From positions 62,001 through 126,000 of the forward strand of contig QQUE01000014.1 in assembly GCA_008501765.1 (NCBI GenBank): a stretch of 64,000 nt of DNA. The letters are read 5' to 3'. The notes beneath the pieces are model-generated. The model did not search any database and had not been told where the DNA came from. It was given only the letters and a program-made list of their open reading frames with translations. The DNA is from Calditrichota bacterium (GTDB taxonomy: Bacteria > Zhuqueibacterota > Zhuqueibacteria > Zhuqueibacterales > Geothermadaptataceae). A program made the position numbers and the translations under genes. Positions 44,683 through 53,559 of this stretch are shown here, piece by piece. Numbering within the stretch: position 1 is the first letter of the stretch; each line of letters begins with the position of its first letter.

Positions 44683-47600
44683 TTATTTTATAACTGAAAT
44701 CTTGAATATAGCAACGCCGTTTTTACTGCTGCTTTTCGCTTCAATTCGCGCCATGTAAACGCCATTCTGTATTCCGCTCACATTCCATTGCACCTCATTA
44801 TCCACATCGCCATTGCCAGTACCCGGAAATTCATCCACCAGATCACCAGCCAGATCAAATATTTTGATTGAAATAGTGGCATCTTCCGCTAGCCGGTAGC
44901 GAATTGTCGTCAAACTGCCTTCAGTTGGGTTGGGATAATTGTAAGCATACTTTTCTGGCAACAAATCTCCGTCAATATTTTGGGGAGTTCGTTGAATTGT
45001 ATTTGAGCGTGTATGGTGACGATTGCCGCCGTAATTTAACCAGGCATGGTCACCGTCTTTGGCTACGCCTGAAATGTCAAATGCGTGCAGAAATCCATCA
45101 GAAGAAACGGCCAGAATTTCCAGCTCACCGTCGTTATCGATATCGCCGGCTGTCGGGCTTTGAATTACCCCCCCGGCGAAAGCAACCGGAAAACCATCGA
45201 TGATAGCGCCGTTGTCGATGCCCCACAAATCGTCTTCAGCTCCAACAATAAATATTTCCTGCGCTGCGTCATTGTCTATATTTAACAAAAGAGGTTCTGC
45301 ATCATAGATTAAACCAATGGATTCCAGCAACAGCTTTTTTGATGAGGCAGGGAAGCTGCCGATTTTTAAGGGGAAATTTTCTATTACTGCACCGGTATTA
45401 TTAAATGCTGTTATGTAATTGCCCGTAGTTAATACAACGTCGTGGCGGCCATCCCCATCGACATCACCGATTGCGATTCGACTCTCAGCAAATTTTTCGT
45501 CCAATTGGACTGATATTTCATCATTTTCATTTAGAAAAAACAGTTCACTGTCTGTGTTAACGGCCAAACCAAAAGGCCCACTGGCGACACTTCTTCCTGG
45601 GCCAGAAAAAGAAAAAACAAAGCTATTTGCATCGTGGAGCATTTCGTCGGAAAGCAAATAAAATGATGTATTGGCATGCGCTAAATCGACGACTTCATCT
45701 TGCAATGTAAGCGAACTGACGACGTTTCCAGCACCATCGATGGTGATCAATTTATCTGTGGCAAAATGGATATTTCCATTAACAAAAGTCAGCGCCGATG
45801 AAGTTTTAAATCCCAAGTTCAAATCCCATAAAACATCAAATTGATTATCGCCATTCAAATCCTGGGTTTGATAGGCTTTTAAAGCACCGTTCGATGAACA
45901 GAAAATAAATTCGTCCCGCCCGTCAGCATTCAAATCGGCAACGACGGGATAGCTGAACGGTCGATCATTTAAAACCAGAGCTTCCGGAATTTCATAAACG
46001 CGCTGCTCATTGCCTGGTGATTCAACGATAACTTGTTTCGTTGTATTCAGCATCGGTGAACCATCGCCATGCCAGGCTAAAACCTGGTTTTCATTTGTAA
46101 AAACCAATGTTTCCTCACCAATATAAAGCGGATCGAACTCACCAACGACTGGCGGAAAAATGGCCGTGCCGGAAAATGCCGGAAATCCAGTTACATGCAA
46201 ATCGCGGCTGAGGGAAAATGACATAATCGGCTGAATCGCACTGATATCATCAATCACGATACCGGAGTTTGCCATGGAATTGCTGCGGGATGATGGCCTG
46301 GTATTAGGGCCAAACTGAATTTTATCATTATCATTTGCTTCTAAATTGACTGTATTGCTATCGAACCAGGCATCAGCCCACCAGCCGTTTTCCGTGCCGG
46401 AACCAGGATGGAGAAAATCATAAAAATAACCAAAATCCTGCGCGACATCCGCTTCTTCGAGATCGACTCCGCGATTATTTCGATCTGCGTTTATGCGATT
46501 TTCAGCGATTTTATCACGAATAACTGCATCGTTTATGTGCCAAATCAAAATGCCAGAACCCGGAAGTCCAAAATCGTACTCGTCGACTGAAGTGATAACA
46601 CCGATAACTTCGTTGGAAACAAGCTGTCCGTTCAAATTAAATTCAACCCGATTTCCATTGCTGTCAAATCCGATGGCGATGCTGTCGCGGTTGACATCCT
46701 GCTGTCTGTTTTCAACAAGAAAATACTCATCGTTTGTGATTGGAATTTTATAAATCCGGTTAGGAAAATCAGCCCTTGCCGCCCCAACCTGGAAATTCGT
46801 TCCTTGTTCGATGACGATCGGTTTTTCCCAGCCCATAAAAACTTTTTCCCAGGCATTCGGCTCAGCCGGCAGCAAACCGACGGCGTTGCCGGAACCCTGA
46901 TCCATCAAACCCCAGCGGCCGATTCCTGTGCCGCCCGTTTCAGGATCGAATAAGCTGGGCAGGCCGAGCTGGAAACCCATCATTATTGTCATCGTTCCCA
47001 GCAGGCCAATTTCAAAACCTTCCTGGCTTTCAGTTTCTGGTAAAATCAAGCCATTGCGAATAAAATAGGCGCCATTATTCACACCAATTCCCTGATAGGT
47101 GGCATCTTCAGGGCCGAACTCCTTTTTTAAATCTTCAAAGCGCAAAAAAACTGAGGTGATGTCATTGGGTGTCGGATCGAAATCAAAATTGATGTCATTC
47201 CCTACCCCGGCGTGAAAAAGGATGAAACTGTCATAGCGGCTGAAATCGATGGATTCATTTTGATCAGCCTGTAAAAATCCGTCACGAAATAATTCTGCTA
47301 ACCGCGTATCCACCAACGGGGAACCGTCGTTGGGTGCGTAATAGAGAATATCGTTGGATACTTTAAAGGCATCGTTTGTATTTGATGGATAAACATCCCA
47401 GGTCAAAATTTGCTTGTTGTTGGAGACAGTTTTATAATAATTGGCTAATGCTTGCAGTTGATCTTCAAAATAGGTGCGATCGTGGGGGGAAGGATCCACA
47501 GTTGGCTCCGCAGGCGAGGATAAATCAAACGAACCGTCGCCGGTCGTCGCGCTTAAGGTATCCGGTTCAAATTCAACTCGAATTGCTAAAATTCGCAGTG

Positions 47601-47778
47601 TATCGGCTTCGGCCAGAGTTTCAGGATTTGATGTGTAGCGATAATAATTTTGCAGAACGACGTGCGATTCCGGCATGCCACTTAATTTTAATGCACCACT
47701 TTTAACAACATTGTCTTGCGCTCCGCTGCTGTTGAATATAGATGAACTCAAAAACATCAGAAAAAAAAGTTTTTTCAT
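44683..47778 (-). CDS. M6 metalloprotease-like T9SS substrate lacking the zinc motif
   Basis: Secreted 1031-residue protein. Order: signal peptide (1-20), M6-like domain (about 60-420), FG-GAP/integrin-type calcium-binding repeats (about 600-930, with ADLNADGRDE, GDVDGDGRHD and GDIDNDGELE), and a C-terminal type IX sorting domain (about 950-1031, YNYPNP to the terminal KISVIK). The M6 fold marks are clear: LGLPSLFDPE then GTGIGRWGLMDQGS. But the HExxH zinc site that should precede LGLP is I265-M-M-G-F269, so both His and the catalytic Glu are missing and the protein is unlikely to be a protease. PorV, the T9SS shuttle-type protein, is encoded just upstream. A binding or structural role is inferred. 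Confidence 0.8.
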   Translation of the reverse strand: MKKLFFLMFLSSSIFNSSGAQDNVVKSGALKLSGMPESHVVLQNYYRYTSNPETLAEADTLRILAIRVEFEPDTLSATTGDGSFDLSSPAEPTVDPSPHDRTYFEDQLQALANYYKTVSNNKQILTWDVYPSNTNDAFKVSNDILYYAPNDGSPLVDTRLAELFRDGFLQADQNESIDFSRYDSFILFHAGVGNDINFDFDPTPNDITSVFLRFEDLKKEFGPEDATYQGIGVNNGAYFIRNGLILPETESQEGFEIGLLGTMTIMMGFQLGLPSLFDPETGGTGIGRWGLMDQGSGNAVGLLPAEPNAWEKVFMGWEKPIVIEQGTNFQVGAARADFPNRIYKIPITNDEYFLVENRQQDVNRDSIAIGFDSNGNRVEFNLNGQLVSNEVIGVITSVDEYDFGLPGSGILIWHINDAVIRDKIAENRINADRNNRGVDLEEADVAQDFGYFYDFLHPGSGTENGWWADAWFDSNTVNLEANDNDKIQFGPNTRPSSRSNSMANSGIVIDDISAIQPIMSFSLSRDLHVTGFPAFSGTAIFPPVVGEFDPLYIGEETLVFTNENQVLAWHGDGSPMLNTTKQVIVESPGNEQRVYEIPEALVLNDRPFSYPVVADLNADGRDEFIFCSSNGALKAYQTQDLNGDNQFDVLWDLNLGFKTSSALTFVNGNIHFATDKLITIDGAGNVVSSLTLQDEVVDLAHANTSFYLLSDEMLHDANSFVFSFSGPGRSVASGPFGLAVNTDSELFFLNENDEISVQLDEKFAESRIAIGDVDGDGRHDVVLTTGNYITAFNNTGAVIENFPLKIGSFPASSKKLLLESIGLIYDAEPLLLNIDNDAAQEIFIVGAEDDLWGIDNGAIIDGFPVAFAGGVIQSPTAGDIDNDGELEILAVSSDGFLHAFDISGVAKDGDHAWLNYGGNRHHTRSNTIQRTPQNIDGDLLPEKYAYNYPNPTEGSLTTIRYRLAEDATISIKIFDLAGDLVDEFPGTGNGDVDNEVQWNVSGIQNGVYMARIEAKSSSKNGVAIFKISVIK

Positions 47779-47811
47779 CGCGTAGTCCCGCTAAAAATTG
47801 ATGGCGATATG

Positions 47812-47844
47812 AAAAAGGGTGAATCTTGTTTCATATCACCCTTT
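47812..47844 (-). terminator. Hairpin between porV and the M6-like gene
   Basis: Minus strand: AAAGGGTGA, a loop of about 13 nt, TCACCCTTT, then TTC. A perfect 9-bp stem with a short T-run lies 34 nt past the porV stop and about 35 nt before the next start. It may partly terminate porV transcripts or stabilise their 3' end. Confidence 0.55.
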
Positions 47845-47877
47845 ATCGATTTCGCATCATTTATACATGGTAATTTA

Positions 47878-48945
47878 TCAGAAGTTAAAAGCTAGAGAAA
47901 ACTGGATCGTATCAGCGAGTGGGTGGCCTTCTTCCAAAGGTGAAATATAGGCAGCATCGATAAACAGACTGGCGTATTTTAGACCGGCGCCAAAAGTCAA
48001 ATAACGAACCTTGCCGATGTCGTCATGATGGAATCCCGTGCGCATTGCAATCATATCACCGTACCAATATTCAGCACCAATATTTGCGATGACCCGCTTC
48101 AATTCGGTGTTCATATCTTCATCAAACAGTGACGAATAAATAGCTTTATAAAAGGGATCCGACTTGGTTTCGTCATTTTCATCCTGATAGCGGCGGACGA
48201 GTAACTTGTCAAACTCGACTGCCAGGCTTAAACGATTGAATTCGTCATCCAGCACTTTGTAGGAAAGTCCAACGCGCAAATTGGTTGGAAGTGGGTCTGC
48301 CTGGGCTTTGTCGATATATGTTACTTTTGGTCCCATATTGGCGATATTGATGCCAAAATTCAGGCGATCGAAGAGCAAATCCTTGTAAAGATAGCCAATG
48401 TCGAAGGCAAAGGCGTTGGCAGAACCATCTCCTTTTTGAGAAGTATTATTAAGCTCCGGAGCAAGGTTACTGCGAATATATTTCAGTTGCAGGCCGATGC
48501 CAGAACTTTCCGTGAGCATCGTTCCAAATGAGGTAGAAATTGCAAATTCACTCGAAACAAATGTGCCGGTCGGAATCGGGCTGTTTTCACTTGTGATGGC
48601 TTGCTCGCCAAGATTGAGATATGTTACGGAAGCGCCAAAGGTTCCAAGTCCTTCAATTTGTTGAATATAGGTTACGTAGTCATAAAAGAGATCAGAAGCC
48701 AGTTGTGGCAACCAATTGGAGTGCATAACCGAAATTTGACGTTGTTTTTGGAACGCAAGGCCTGCAGGATTCCAGTAAGTGGCAGTCGCATCATCTGCGA
48801 TAGAAACGAATGCTTCGCCCATGCCTGTAGCGCGCGCGCCGGGTGTAATCAGTAGAAACTGTACTGTCGCTTCGCTCTGCGCGAAGAGATTTTGAGATGT
48901 GATAGCTCCTGTTAGCATCAGGATAAGAGCTATTCCTTTTTTCAT
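47878..48945 (-). CDS. porV: PorV/LptO-family outer-membrane protein
   Basis: Outer-membrane beta-barrel of 355 residues of the PorV/PorQ family. In type IX secretion PorV receives cargo leaving the translocon and delivers it to the attachment complex (family knowledge from Bacteroidetes). Signal peptide (1-22), then the hallmark N-terminal FLLITPGARATGMGEAFVSIADDATATYWNPAGLAF (about 30-65). The C-terminus FGAGLKYASLFIDAAYISPLEEGHPLADTIQFSLAFNF is typical. GGAGGTAAATA precedes the ATG. It sits directly upstream of a T9SS substrate. Some members are general FadL-like porins, so a dedicated T9SS role is likely rather than proven. Confidence 0.85.
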   Translation of the reverse strand: MKKGIALILMLTGAITSQNLFAQSEATVQFLLITPGARATGMGEAFVSIADDATATYWNPAGLAFQKQRQISVMHSNWLPQLASDLFYDYVTYIQQIEGLGTFGASVTYLNLGEQAITSENSPIPTGTFVSSEFAISTSFGTMLTESSGIGLQLKYIRSNLAPELNNTSQKGDGSANAFAFDIGYLYKDLLFDRLNFGINIANMGPKVTYIDKAQADPLPTNLRVGLSYKVLDDEFNRLSLAVEFDKLLVRRYQDENDETKSDPFYKAIYSSLFDEDMNTELKRVIANIGAEYWYGDMIAMRTGFHHDDIGKVRYLTFGAGLKYASLFIDAAYISPLEEGHPLADTIQFSLAFNF

Positions 48946-48962
48946 TATTTACCTCCAGTAAT

Positions 48963-49009
48963 AAACAAAAAAACCGAACGCAGTGAATAAGTGTACTGGC
49001 ATTCGGTTT
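48963..49009 (-). promoter_or_regulatory. Terminator-like hairpin in the porV leader
   Basis: Minus strand: AAACCGAATGC (48999-49009) pairs with GCGTTCGGTTT (48971-48981), 11 bp with one G-U, followed by a T-tract ending at 48964. It lies between the candidate promoter and the porV start and 18 nt before that ATG, so it may act as an attenuator. A decamer identical to part of its 3' arm, CGAACGCAGT, also lies upstream at 49122-49131 and could pair with the 5' arm instead. Alternatively it simply terminates gcvH transcripts. Confidence 0.5.
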
Positions 49010-49162
49010 GAATATACAACACTTATATTACGTTCTTTTGGGATTTTGGACAATGTACTTCGAATTTGTATCAAAGCACACGCGATATTTTTAAAATTAA
49101 TTTATCCAGTTAAATCCGTATCGAACGCAGTATAGGCAATCTCCATAAGGTTAATAATTTTG

Positions 49163-49191
49163 ATAATATACAAATTCACTAAAAATGTCAA
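49163..49191 (-). promoter_or_regulatory. Canonical sigma-70-like promoter upstream of porV
   Basis: Minus strand: TTGACA (49186-49191), a 17-nt spacer, TATTAT (49163-49168). Transcription would begin near 49156, giving a leader of about 210 nt before porV. The 430-bp gap between gcvH and porV has no gene. Confidence 0.6.
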
Positions 49192-49375
49192 GTATAAATC
49201 AGGGACTCACATAACTTTCTATAAATATCGTCACATTCGCTGCCATTGATTAATACAATGTTATGAATCATAATGACAGCAAAGTAAATTCTCAGCATAT
49301 ATATAAACACTAAACTGGATTGCAGAAAACTTAGTAAACCTTACCACATAATTTCCGCTAAAGTTCCTCGAGATA

Positions 49376-49756
49376 TTAGCCATCAATCATTTCAGAATAG
49401 GCTTCAGCTGTGAGCAAAGTATCCACTTCGCTTTCATCACTCATTTTAACTTTGATCATCCAACCGCCACCGTAGGGATCGGAATTAATGACTTCCGGTT
49501 CATCATCAAGCGCGACATTTATCTCCAGAACTTCGCCGGAAACAGGCGCCAATAGATCAGATACCGCCTTTACAGCTTCGATGGTACCAAAAGGCTCACT
49601 CTGGGCAGTTTCCGAGCCTTCTTCAGGTAATTCAACAAATACAATGTCACCAAGTTCACTTTGAGCGTAATCCGTGATGCCAATCGTAGCAATTCCATTT
49701 TCTACAAGAACCCATTCATGGTCATCTGTGTATTTTAAATTACCAGGGACGTTCAT
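49376..49756 (-). CDS. gcvH: Glycine cleavage system H protein
   Basis: Lipoyl carrier of the glycine cleavage system, shuttling the aminomethyl group between P and T proteins. The 126 residues include the lipoylation site Lys63 in [13 protein letters not shown] and the typical flanks HEWV and PVSGEV. GGAGGAAAA precedes the ATG. It is placed last in the efp-accB-accC set, 51 bp after accC; gcvP and gcvT are not in the window. No glycine riboswitch is visible, and the gap before it is too short for one. An alternative role as lipoate relay for other enzymes is known in some bacteria. Confidence 0.95.
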   Translation of the reverse strand: MNVPGNLKYTDDHEWVLVENGIATIGITDYAQSELGDIVFVELPEEGSETAQSEPFGTIEAVKAVSDLLAPVSGEVLEINVALDDEPEVINSDPYGGGWMIKVKMSDESEVDTLLTAEAYSEMIDG

Positions 49757-49807
49757 TTTTCCTCCAGATCGAATTTTACCAAGATATAGTTAGTAGATTA
49801 TACTCGC

Positions 49808-51142
49808 TTACAATTTTTCCGTTTCAAGAAATGTTGTATCAAATTTCCCCGCACGAAATGCTTTATTTTTCATCACTTTTTGATGGAATGGAATCGTAGT
49901 TTTTATGCCTTCAACTATAAATTCATCCAGGGCACGCTGAGCTCTGTCGATGGCTTCTTGCCGATCTTTTCCATGCACGATCAACTTTGCAATCAAACTA
50001 TCGTAATATGGGGGTATTACATAGTGTGCGTAAGCGTGTGTATCGACACGAACTCCGGGGCCACCAGGTACGTGAAAAGTGGAAATTTTTCCCGGACTCG
50101 GACGAAAGTTGTGCTCCGGGTCTTCGGCATTTATCCGGCATTCAATCGCATGACCACGTAACTTCATTTTTCCTTCATGAAAGGAAAGTTTTTTCCCATC
50201 AGCCACCAGAATTTGTTCTTTTATCAGGTCAATTCCCAAAACAGTTTCCGTTACCGGATGTTCAACCTGAATTCGGGTATTCATTTCCATAAAGTAAAAT
50301 TTATTATCCTGAAATAAAAACTCTATTGTTCCGGCACTTTGATAATTAACTTTTTTTGCACCCCGAATGGCCGCATCGCACATTTCTTCCCGTAATTTTT
50401 CGGAAACTGCAGGAGATGGTGATTCCTCGATCAATTTTTGATGTTTGCGTTGAATTGAACACTCACGCTCACCCAGGGCCATCACATTTCCGTGATTGTC
50501 ACCAATAACTTGAACTTCAATATGGCGGGCATGGGTAAAATATTTTTCTAAATAAACGCCTGGATTTCCAAAGCCGGCAAGCGCTTCTTGCTGCGCCTGG
50601 TTGAACATCTTTTCCAGATCGGATTTTTTTCGTACAAGACGCATACCGCGACCACCACCTCCAGCTGTCGCTTTGATAATCACTGGGTAGCCAGCTTCAT
50701 CGGCCAGTTTTTCGGCTTCTTTCACACTTTCAACCAGGCCGTCACTGCCGGGAATTGTCGGCACTTTGGCACTTTTCATTGAGTGCTTGGCAAATGCTTT
50801 GTCGCCAAGTTTGCGTATCATGTCTGGCTCGGGGCCAATAAATTTTATATTGCAGGATTTTGTCACTTCAGCAAATTCCGCATTTTCAGCGAGAAATCCA
50901 TATCCGGGATGGATGGCATCGGCATTGGTGACCTCCGCTGCAGAAATTATCCGCGGGATAAGCAGGTAACTCTCACTGCTTTGCGGTGGGCCGATACAAA
51001 CAGCTTCATCGGCGAAACGGACATGCAACGAGTCTACATCCGCTTCCGAATATACTGCAACCGTTTTAATTCCCAGCTCTTTACACGCTCGTATTATTCG
51101 TAGGGCAATCTCACCACGATTAGCGATTAGTACTTTTTTCAA
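49808..51142 (-). CDS. accC: Biotin carboxylase subunit of acetyl-CoA carboxylase
   Basis: ATP-dependent carboxylation of biotin on AccB, the first half-reaction of fatty acid synthesis. The 444-residue protein has the N-terminal [17 protein letters not shown], the ATP-grasp glycine loop [14 protein letters not shown] (about 157-170), and the catalytic core [16 protein letters not shown] (about 286-301). Its length is normal for AccC. The start is a TTG with AAAGG eight bases upstream; no better start is seen. It lies 34 bp after accB, in the common accB-accC order. The carboxyltransferase genes accA/accD are not in this window. Confidence 0.95.
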   Translation of the reverse strand: MKKVLIANRGEIALRIIRACKELGIKTVAVYSEADVDSLHVRFADEAVCIGPPQSSESYLLIPRIISAAEVTNADAIHPGYGFLAENAEFAEVTKSCNIKFIGPEPDMIRKLGDKAFAKHSMKSAKVPTIPGSDGLVESVKEAEKLADEAGYPVIIKATAGGGGRGMRLVRKKSDLEKMFNQAQQEALAGFGNPGVYLEKYFTHARHIEVQVIGDNHGNVMALGERECSIQRKHQKLIEESPSPAVSEKLREEMCDAAIRGAKKVNYQSAGTIEFLFQDNKFYFMEMNTRIQVEHPVTETVLGIDLIKEQILVADGKKLSFHEGKMKLRGHAIECRINAEDPEHNFRPSPGKISTFHVPGGPGVRVDTHAYAHYVIPPYYDSLIAKLIVHGKDRQEAIDRAQRALDEFIVEGIKTTIPFHQKVMKNKAFRAGKFDTTFLETEKL

Positions 51143-51176
51143 ATTGTAGCCTTTCCGAAACCAGATTTATTAATCA

Positions 51177-51677
51177 CTACAAGCGTTCAACTATAAACAG
51201 TGGTTGATTGTATTCTACTGGTTGTGCGTCATCGTTGACAATTTTAATAATTCGGCACGGAAATTCCGCTTCAACCTCATTCATTAATTTCATTGCTTCA
51301 ATTATGCACAAAACCTGACCTTCCTTCACCGTGTCGCCGACACTAACGTATGGCGGGGCTTCAGGTGCCGGGGCGCGATAAAACGTGCCAACCATCGGTG
51401 ATTTTACCTGTTCACCTTCAGTCTCCGTAGGAGTGGGGTTCGCTTCTTCGGGTGCTGCCGGTATTTCATTTATTTCAGATGCGGCAGAATGCCCTGGTGC
51501 GGGAGCGGGCGTCGAAGTCTGCAGTTGTATTTGCGCAGGTTGCGGCATAGCCGCCATCCCCGCATTCGTGGGATATTTTGATATTCTTACTTTTCGTCCC
51601 CATTTTGAGACTTCAAGTTCAGCAATATCTGCCCCTTCAACCATTTTTATCAATCTTTGGATCTGATCCTCTGTCAT
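51177..51677 (-). CDS. accB: Biotin carboxyl carrier protein of acetyl-CoA carboxylase
   Basis: Carries biotin between AccC and the carboxyltransferase. The 166 residues show an N-terminal helical part (1-40), a Pro/Ala/Glu-rich flexible linker (about 44-90) and the C-terminal biotinyl domain (about 91-166). The biotin attachment Lys130 is in CIIEAMKLMNEVEAE, and the 'thumb' region is present as APAPEAPPYVSVGD, which is typical of AccB. GGAGGAAAA precedes the ATG. It is 28 bp after efp. Confidence 0.95.
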   Translation of the reverse strand: MTEDQIQRLIKMVEGADIAELEVSKWGRKVRISKYPTNAGMAAMPQPAQIQLQTSTPAPAPGHSAASEINEIPAAPEEANPTPTETEGEQVKSPMVGTFYRAPAPEAPPYVSVGDTVKEGQVLCIIEAMKLMNEVEAEFPCRIIKIVNDDAQPVEYNQPLFIVERL

Positions 51678-51705
51678 TTTTCCTCCAACTTATTTGTACC
51701 GGATT

Positions 51706-52269
51706 TTATGATTTAACTCGTTCGATGTACGCTCCGGTTCGAGTATCGACGCGGATCATTTCACCTTCAGAAATAAAAAGTGGTACTGTAACAACAGCCC
51801 CGGTTTCCAGTGTGGCCGGTTTGCCGCCACCCGAAGCCGTGTCCCCCTTTAATCCAGGGTCGGTTTGTGTGATTTGCAATTCAACTGATATGGGAAGCTC
51901 CAGTGACACCGGGTCCGAATGGACTTGCAAGATATCAACTGTGTCCCCTTCTTTCATAAATTTATCTGCATCTCCGACAAGGTCGGAAGATACTTCGATT
52001 TGTTCGTAAGATTCATTGTCCATAAAAACGAAATTATCATCTGAGCGATATAAAAATTGCATCTTATGACGCATAACCATAACGTCCTGAACTTTTTCCC
52101 CGGAACGAAATGTCTTTTCCTGGACACGTCCGGTTTTTATGTTCTTAATCTTGGTGCGATAAATCGCTCCACCACGCGCCATTTTAACGTGTTGGAAATC
52201 GATAATGGACCACACACCGCCATCCATTTCAAATGTAAAACCGGTACGAAAATCTGCAGTACTTGCCAT
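51706..52269 (-). CDS. efp: Translation elongation factor P with Arg at the tip
   Basis: Relieves ribosome stalling at polyproline. The 187 residues have the three beta-barrel domains of EF-P: N-terminal KOW-like (1-65), OB (about 66-128, with GEKVQDVMVMRHKMQFLYRSDDNFVFMDNESYEQ) and the C-terminal domain with GDTASGGGKPATLETGAVVTVPLFI and the end RVDTRTGAYIERV. The functional loop reads K29-M-A-R32-G-G-A, against the usual KPGKG. The tip residue that is lysylated (Lys34) in E. coli, or rhamnosylated (Arg32) in Pseudomonas, is here Arg32, and the normal Pro is Met. No EarP, EpmA or EpmB gene is nearby. It heads the operon with accB, accC and gcvH. Confidence 0.93.
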   Translation of the reverse strand: MASTADFRTGFTFEMDGGVWSIIDFQHVKMARGGAIYRTKIKNIKTGRVQEKTFRSGEKVQDVMVMRHKMQFLYRSDDNFVFMDNESYEQIEVSSDLVGDADKFMKEGDTVDILQVHSDPVSLELPISVELQITQTDPGLKGDTASGGGKPATLETGAVVTVPLFISEGEMIRVDTRTGAYIERVKS

Positions 52270-52374
52270 TTACTTCCTCTATGGATTATTATAACTCTAT
52301 AATTTTATTTAAATTGAGCACTCCCCATCGAAGCATGAGAAGCTCCCGGCCTGGATTTGAGTACAAAGCTGATG

Positions 52375-52403
52375 AATATAAATGAAAATGCTAAAAAAGT
52401 CAA
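52375..52403 (-). promoter_or_regulatory. Canonical sigma-70-like promoter upstream of efp
   Basis: Minus strand: TTGACT (52398-52403), a 17-nt spacer, TATATT (52375-52380). Transcription would begin near 52368, about 100 nt before the efp ATG, and could cover efp-accB-accC-gcvH. The rest of the 308-bp gap holds nothing else recognisable. Confidence 0.6.
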
Positions 52404-52577
52404 CTTCTTACTGTTGGTTCATAAAAATCAAAATTCGGAGCGGCACATAATCTGGCTAATTGATTTCAAAATAATTTACAAAATCGTACGTGGGAAATGG
52501 TTGATTGCTGCTGCGCGGATCACTGATCAACAGTTTATTTTTATAATTTGTGAAGAAGTGAAAGACTGTTACAGCTT

Positions 52578-53381
52578 TTATTTCACCAGTGATATTAGTT
52601 TTTGCTCCCGTTGGGAACCTGATACAGCCAGGACAACATAAGTCCCTGTTGTAACGCTACGATTGGCGAAATCTCTTCCGTCCCAGTTTGCGAGAACAGA
52701 TGATTTTCCCAAGTGATTGGACTCATCCATCCAAATAAGCCTGCCACGAATATCGTAGATGTACACGCGAAGCTCAAATTTTGCAATAGAATAAATTGGG
52801 ATCGTTAAATAATCATGGTGGGATGCAATAAATGGATTGGGATATGGATTGCCGAGTTGCTGAATTTTTAAATTGGGAGAATCATCAGATTGCACAAAAT
52901 CTCCATCAACCACAGTGGGAATATTTGGATCACCCAAAATTGAATTTTCACCAATGTAAATATACTCGAGCGACGAATCTGCAGTGAGATGAAATTCCCC
53001 AAGATTTATTATGCGCGATTCATTGTTGTTAATTATCAAATATGAGGTGAATTTACAATGCGAAATGCTGTTTTCGATTTCAAGGGTGAGTGTATCTTGC
53101 AAAACCAGATTTTCAGAGGAGAGCCAAAATATACCCAACTCATCGTTGAATCCGCATCCGAAACTCTGTAGCTGTAATATACCGCTCGAATCATCCTGAC
53201 TGTAAAGTTTTAAATCAAACTCAGCTGTTGTTGCAAATTCATTCTTCTCATTGATTATTTTTCCCCAAAAAATTACAGGAGATTGTGCGAAAACGGGAAC
53301 AGAAAAAAGCAAAAGAAAAACGGAAAGAAACGCCCTTGGTAGAAAAATCCTTTTAAAGACTTTCAAATAATTCATTATCAT
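52578..53381 (-). CDS. Secreted protein with T9SS C-terminal sorting domain
   Basis: A 267-residue exported protein of unknown function. It has a signal peptide (about 1-33, ending VFAQS), a middle part with WGKIINEKNEFATTAEFDLKLY and few conserved marks, and a type IX sorting domain (about 183-267), with LGNPYPNPFIASHHDYLTIPI, YDIRGRLIW, NWDGRDFANRSVTTGTYVVLA and the final EQKLISLVK. T9SS substrates are recognised by this last domain. The ATG at 53375 has AGGA better placed than the first ATG. It would be exported and anchored or released at the cell surface; the role of the unique middle region is unknown. Confidence 0.7.
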   Translation of the reverse strand: MIMNYLKVFKRIFLPRAFLSVFLLLFSVPVFAQSPVIFWGKIINEKNEFATTAEFDLKLYSQDDSSGILQLQSFGCGFNDELGIFWLSSENLVLQDTLTLEIENSISHCKFTSYLIINNNESRIINLGEFHLTADSSLEYIYIGENSILGDPNIPTVVDGDFVQSDDSPNLKIQQLGNPYPNPFIASHHDYLTIPIYSIAKFELRVYIYDIRGRLIWMDESNHLGKSSVLANWDGRDFANRSVTTGTYVVLAVSGSQREQKLISLVK

Positions 53382-53559
53382 CCTGATAATTCATTTGCTA
53401 AAGATTAGCGAATTCATGTAAATTGATTGTGATAAACAATTTGTGGTTCCAATGGCAATATGCATTCCAAATAAACTCTCAACTCTAAGCATAGGCAAAT
53501 CTATCGGATATCTTTGATCAAATTACACTTTTGTTTTTGCAATTGTAAGCCTGTAATCA

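Noticed and set aside
49757-49807. Possible glycine riboswitch before gcvH
   Set aside because: Only 51 bp separate accC and gcvH, too short, and no aptamer-like structure is present.
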